Shown: positions 60,781 to 64,000 of the stretch, in pieces
Layout: each line of letters opens with the position of its first letter
Numbering within the stretch: position 1 is the stretch's first letter
Origin: JBQKLI01 sp012798975
GTDB taxonomy: Bacteria > Bacillota > Clostridia > Tissierellales > Peptoniphilaceae
NCBI RefSeq assembly: GCF_052116305.1
Contig: NZ_JBQKLI010000001.1
Location: forward strand, 62,001 to 126,000
Direction: 5' to 3'
Length of the DNA: 64,000 nucleotides
Position numbers and translations under genes: made by a program
Notes under the pieces: model-generated
What the model was told of the DNA's origin: nothing
Databases searched by the model: none
What the model saw: the letters and a program-made list of their open reading frames with translations, nothing else

Positions 60781-62085
60781 ATGAAGTTATTTGGAACAAT
60801 GAAAATTTCCGATAATATGGTTGAGGTTGGCGGAGTCTCTGCACAATCGCTGGCAGAGGAATACGGTACCCCTCTTTATATTATTGACGAAGAACAGTTT
60901 AAGAATACGATTGCAGATTTTAAATACAATTTTTTAAGCAATCAGCTGAAAACAAATGTAATTTATGCTTCAAAAGCTCTATTAAATCTATATGTAGCAA
61001 AAATAATCGATGAATCAGGATTATCGCTGGATGTAGTTAGCGGCGGGGAATTATATACAGCTTTAAAGGCAGGATTTCCAGCAGAACGTATTTTTTTTCA
61101 CGGCAACAATAAATTGGTAAAAGAATTGCAGATGGCAATAGAATCCAATGTAGGTACGATAATTGTCGATAATGAATTAGAAATAGAAATACTATCCGAT
61201 CTTTTGAAAGACTATAAAAAATCTCAGCGAGTTCTATTGAGAGTAAATCCTGGTATAGATGCTCATACCCATGAATATATTAAGACTTCAAAAAATGATT
61301 CAAAATTTGGCGTGAGTATATTCGACGAAGATACGATTGAGATTATAAGACGCATACATGATGACGAATATTTAGGGTTCAAAGGTCTTCATTGCCATAT
61401 AGGTTCTCAAATCTTTCAAGAAGATTCCTTTCTAAAAGAGTCTGAGACAATGCTGGAGTATATATCTAGAATTGAAAAAGAAGAAAATATCCATGTGGAA
61501 GAGTTGAATTTAGGCGGAGGGTTCGGTGTATATTACACAGAAGAAGACAAACCTTTTAGCATTAGCGAATTTCTAAAAAAATTAGTAAAATTTATAGAAG
61601 ATTATTCGAAAAATAATGGACTTCATTTAAAGCAGATTGATATCGAACCCGGCCGTTCCTTAATTAATAACAGCGGCTCGACGCTGTATACGATCGGAGG
61701 AGTTAAGAGAACATTCGGAGGCAAAAATTATATTTTTGTAGATGGGGGAATGACGGATAATATTCGTCCAGCTTTATATCAAGCTGAGTATGAAGGTATT
61801 ATAGCGAATAAAGCAGAAGAAAAACCAGCCGTTAAATATACAATAGCTGGAAAATGCTGCGAAAGCGGAGATCTTCTTATAAAAGATATTATACTTCCTG
61901 AGGCCGGCAGAAATGATTTGTTTTTAATAAATTCAACGGGAGCTTATAATTATTCTATGAGCAGCAATTATAATAGAATAGAAAAGCCGGCTATGGTTTT
62001 TGTTATGAACGGCAAGTCCAAACTAGCAGTTCGCAGAGAAGAATATAAAGATCTTATAGCAAATGATATAGTTATTAGTGATTAA
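60781..62085 (+). CDS. lysA: Diaminopimelate decarboxylase
   Basis: Last step of lysine synthesis, PLP-dependent decarboxylation of meso-diaminopimelate. The 434-residue, fold-type III enzyme shows the PLP lysine in VIYASKALLN, VVSGGELYTALKAGFP, FHGNNK, GLHCHIGSQIF, LNLGGGFGVYY, the EPGRSL segment and the CCESGD active-site cysteine motif, then GAYNYSMSSNYN. The frame extends upstream to 60637 through the riboswitch and terminator; the ATG at 60781 with GAGAGG upstream gives the normal start. First gene of lysA-asd-dapA. Confidence 0.97.
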   Translation: MKLFGTMKISDNMVEVGGVSAQSLAEEYGTPLYIIDEEQFKNTIADFKYNFLSNQLKTNVIYASKALLNLYVAKIIDESGLSLDVVSGGELYTALKAGFPAERIFFHGNNKLVKELQMAIESNVGTIIVDNELEIEILSDLLKDYKKSQRVLLRVNPGIDAHTHEYIKTSKNDSKFGVSIFDEDTIEIIRRIHDDEYLGFKGLHCHIGSQIFQEDSFLKESETMLEYISRIEKEENIHVEELNLGGGFGVYYTEEDKPFSISEFLKKLVKFIEDYSKNNGLHLKQIDIEPGRSLINNSGSTLYTIGGVKRTFGGKNYIFVDGGMTDNIRPALYQAEYEGIIANKAEEKPAVKYTIAGKCCESGDLLIKDIILPEAGRNDLFLINSTGAYNYSMSSNYNRIEKPAMVFVMNGKSKLAVRREEYKDLIANDIVISD

Positions 62086-62112
62086 AAAATAGATTAGAAC
62101 AAGGAGAAGAAA

Positions 62113-63096
62113 ATGAAAAAAGTTAATTTAGCTGTTGTTGGTGCTACTGGAAATGTTGGAAGAATGATTCTGAAGGTTTTAGAAGAAAAGGATTTTCCTA
62201 TAGAAAATCTATACTTGTTTTCTTCTAAAAAATCCGCTGGATCGGAAATAGAATTTAAAGGAAAAAAATATGTGGTTGAAGAGCTGACCGAGGATGTTTT
62301 CGATAGAGATATCGATATAGCAACTTTTTCTGCGGGTGGAACGATTTCAGAAAAATTCGCTCCGATTGCAGCTAGTAAAGGAATTACAGTCGTAGACAAC
62401 AGTTCTCGTTTCAGAATGGAAAAAGATATTCCGCTAGTAGTCCCTGAAGTAAACGGAAAAGAAGCATTAAATAATTCAGGAATCATTGCAAATCCAAACT
62501 GTTCTACAATACAGTCAGTACTGCCTTTAAAACCTTTATATGATAAATATGGTATTAAGAGAGTGATATATAATACTTATCAAGCAGTGTCCGGTTCAGG
62601 AATGAAAGCTATTGAAGATCTAGCAAATAAAACTTGCGAGGTATATCCATATCCGATTGCGTACAACTGCCTTCCTCATATTGATGTATTTCTTGAAAAC
62701 GGCTATACAAAAGAAGAAATGAAGATGATTGAAGAAACTAGAAAAATATTAGATGATGATAGTTTAAAAGTAACAGCAACAACTGTACGTGTTCCTATTA
62801 AGAACTCTCATGCAGTAAGTATCAATGTTGAACTAGAAAAAGATTTTGATATTGAAGAAATCACAAAAGATTTTGAATCATTCCCGGGAATTATCATAAG
62901 AGATGATATTGAAAACAATATCTATCCTTTAGAGCAAGAATCCGATGGAAAAGATGAAGTTTTTGTAGGCCGTATTCGAAGAGACTTTAGTGTGGATAAT
63001 GGCATCAACTTCTGGTGTGTAGCTGATAACCTACGAAAAGGAGCTGCTTCAAACACTGTCCAAATCGCCGAAATCGTAGCAAATGAAATGCAATAG
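62113..63096 (+). CDS. asd: Aspartate-semialdehyde dehydrogenase
   Basis: NADPH-dependent reduction of aspartyl-phosphate to aspartate semialdehyde, the branch to lysine, threonine and methionine. The 327-residue protein has the NADP motif VVGATGNVGRMILKVLEE, the FSAGGTISEKFAP segment, the catalytic cysteine in NPNCSTIQ, YQAVSGSGMKAIEDL and VRVPIKNSHAVSI. AAGGAGAA precedes the ATG. It lies between lysA and dapA, under the lysine riboswitch, and is followed 8 bases later by dapA. Confidence 0.97.
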   Translation: MKKVNLAVVGATGNVGRMILKVLEEKDFPIENLYLFSSKKSAGSEIEFKGKKYVVEELTEDVFDRDIDIATFSAGGTISEKFAPIAASKGITVVDNSSRFRMEKDIPLVVPEVNGKEALNNSGIIANPNCSTIQSVLPLKPLYDKYGIKRVIYNTYQAVSGSGMKAIEDLANKTCEVYPYPIAYNCLPHIDVFLENGYTKEEMKMIEETRKILDDDSLKVTATTVRVPIKNSHAVSINVELEKDFDIEEITKDFESFPGIIIRDDIENNIYPLEQESDGKDEVFVGRIRRDFSVDNGINFWCVADNLRKGAASNTVQIAEIVANEMQ

Positions 63097-63104
63097 GAGG
63101 CAAA

Positions 63105-63986
63105 ATGACTTTATTTAGAGGATCGGGAGTAGCAATTGTTACTCCTTTTAATGAAGATATGACGGTTAATTATGAAGAATTAGACAAATTAATCGAATTC
63201 CAAATAGCAAATAAAACAGATGCAATCATAATAGCTGGAACTACTGGTGAAGCTTCAACATTATCAGACGAGGAGCATCTTGAATTGATCGGACATACTG
63301 TGAAAAAAGTCAATGGAAGACTACCAGTTATTGCTGGTACGGGCAGTAACGATACTCGCCACGGCATCAATCTAAGTGTAGAGGCTGAAAAGCTTGGTGT
63401 AGACGGTCTGCTGCAGGTGACACCGTATTATAATAAAACTACACAAAAAGGATTAAAGGAACATTTTTTAGCCATAGCAGATGCGGTAAATATTCCTATT
63501 ATTCTATATACTGTTCCAGGTAGAACGAATATGCCGATAGCACCAGAAACTGTTTTAGAATTGTTGGACCATCCAAATATTATCGGCTTGAAAGATGCTA
63601 CAGGGGATTTAGGCTATACGGTCGCTGTAAAAGCTCTATGCGGCGACAAAATTGATATTTATTCTGGGAATGATGATATAGTAGTACCATTATTATCAGT
63701 AGGGGGAATAGGGGTTATTTCTGTACTAGCCAATTGTGCTCCTCTTGAAACTCATAATATGGTTATGAATTATCTAGAGGGTAATGTTTCAGAAGCCAGG
63801 AGTCTTCAATTAAAATATAAAGAATTTATTGATGCTTTATTCGCTGAAGCGAGTCCTATACCTGTTAAATCAGCATTAGAACTTATGGGATATGGAAAAA
63901 GCAATCTACGCCTTCCTTTAACAAGTCCATCTGATTCGACAGTTGAATTATTAAAAACAAAAATGAAAGAGGTAGGATTACTCTAA
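63105..63986 (+). CDS. dapA: 4-hydroxy-tetrahydrodipicolinate synthase
   Basis: Condenses pyruvate and aspartate semialdehyde, the first committed step to diaminopimelate and lysine. The 293-residue TIM barrel has GSGVAIVTPFNEDMTVNYEE, the GTTGEASTLSDEEH loop, PVIAGTGSNDT, VTPYYNKTTQKGL, LYTVPGRTN, and the Schiff-base lysine in IGLKDATGDLGY, then YSGNDD. AGGAGG precedes the ATG. It is complete, and a further gene follows. Confidence 0.97.
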   Translation: MTLFRGSGVAIVTPFNEDMTVNYEELDKLIEFQIANKTDAIIIAGTTGEASTLSDEEHLELIGHTVKKVNGRLPVIAGTGSNDTRHGINLSVEAEKLGVDGLLQVTPYYNKTTQKGLKEHFLAIADAVNIPIILYTVPGRTNMPIAPETVLELLDHPNIIGLKDATGDLGYTVAVKALCGDKIDIYSGNDDIVVPLLSVGGIGVISVLANCAPLETHNMVMNYLEGNVSEARSLQLKYKEFIDALFAEASPIPVKSALELMGYGKSNLRLPLTSPSDSTVELLKTKMKEVGLL

Positions 63987-63987
63987 T

Positions 63988-63993
63988 AGGAGG
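63988..63993 (+). promoter_or_regulatory. Ribosome binding site of the next gene
   Basis: An AGGAGG just after the dapA stop, 7 bases before the window end, announces another gene of the lysine operon that starts outside; dapB would be expected from pathway logic, but nothing of it is visible. Confidence 0.75.
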
Positions 63994-64000
63994 AACAGGT

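Noticed and set aside
1..64000. CRISPR arrays, insertion sequences, prophage, tRNA or rRNA genes, defence systems
   Set aside because: I looked for repeats with spacers, transposase or integrase motifs, tRNA-like cloverleafs and rRNA cores and saw none; nearly all space is accounted for by housekeeping genes and their regulatory sites.

Overview
The window is an AT-rich, densely packed stretch of a Firmicutes chromosome made almost entirely of housekeeping genes. The gene order (thrS-infC-rpmI-rplT, pheS-pheT-zapA-U32-mutS2, rpmF-plsX-rnc-smc-ftsY, xseA-xseB-ispA-tlyA-argR-recN, scpA-scpB-rluB, cmk-plsC-ispH, dgt-dnaG-rpoD-trmK-nif3-rnpB), the IspH-S1 fusion, the T-box leaders and the lysine riboswitch point to an anaerobic member of the Clostridia/Tissierellia. 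I cannot name the genus from sequence alone. Genes run on the plus strand, except a PucR-type regulator (21119-22471) and a two-component system (58369-60427). I see no tRNA, rRNA, CRISPR array, insertion sequence, prophage or evident pseudogene.

Layout. 1-8143: the end of an uncharacterised gene, hisS, T-box-controlled thrS, the infC-rpmI-rplT operon behind a leader with a terminator, a Ktr potassium uptake pair and a SpoU-type rRNA methyltransferase. 8147-21074: T-box-controlled pheS-pheT, then zapA, a U32 peptidase-family gene, mutS2, argS, a TPR protein and an aminotransferase. 21119-29998: a PucR regulator divergent from aspS-tcdA-rseC-glyA, then der-plsY-ackA. 29999-37942: rpmF, plsX, rnc, a radical SAM gene, smc, ftsY. 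37939-52238: a long, tightly overlapped run (asp23, nusB, xseA, xseB, ispA, tlyA, argR, recN, nudF, scpA, scpB, rluB, a small unknown gene, mnmM, a flavoprotein, cmk, plsC, ispH-rpsA). 52284-58217: dgt, dnaG, rpoD, trmK, nif3 and the RNase P RNA. 58369-60427: histidine kinase and response regulator. 60516-64000: a lysine riboswitch and lysA-asd-dapA, with the ribosome binding site of a further gene at the window end.

Together the genes cover aminoacyl-tRNA supply (His, Thr, Phe, Arg, Asp), ribosome assembly and rRNA/tRNA modification, chromosome segregation and repair (SMC-ScpA-ScpB, RecN, MutS2, exonuclease VII, primase), phospholipid and isoprenoid synthesis (PlsX, PlsY, PlsC, IspA, IspH), and diaminopimelate/lysine synthesis.

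I found no convincing unknown multi-gene system. Points worth a second look are smaller: an AUU start codon in infC, an unexplained N-terminal domain on cytidylate kinase, a divergent IspH fused to four S1 domains, a possible yceD (DUF177) remnant before rpmF, loss of dxs and of fab/acpP genes from otherwise conserved clusters, a possible 23-residue protein next to rnpB, and a few genes of unknown role (46622-46978, 18755-19909, 1-668).
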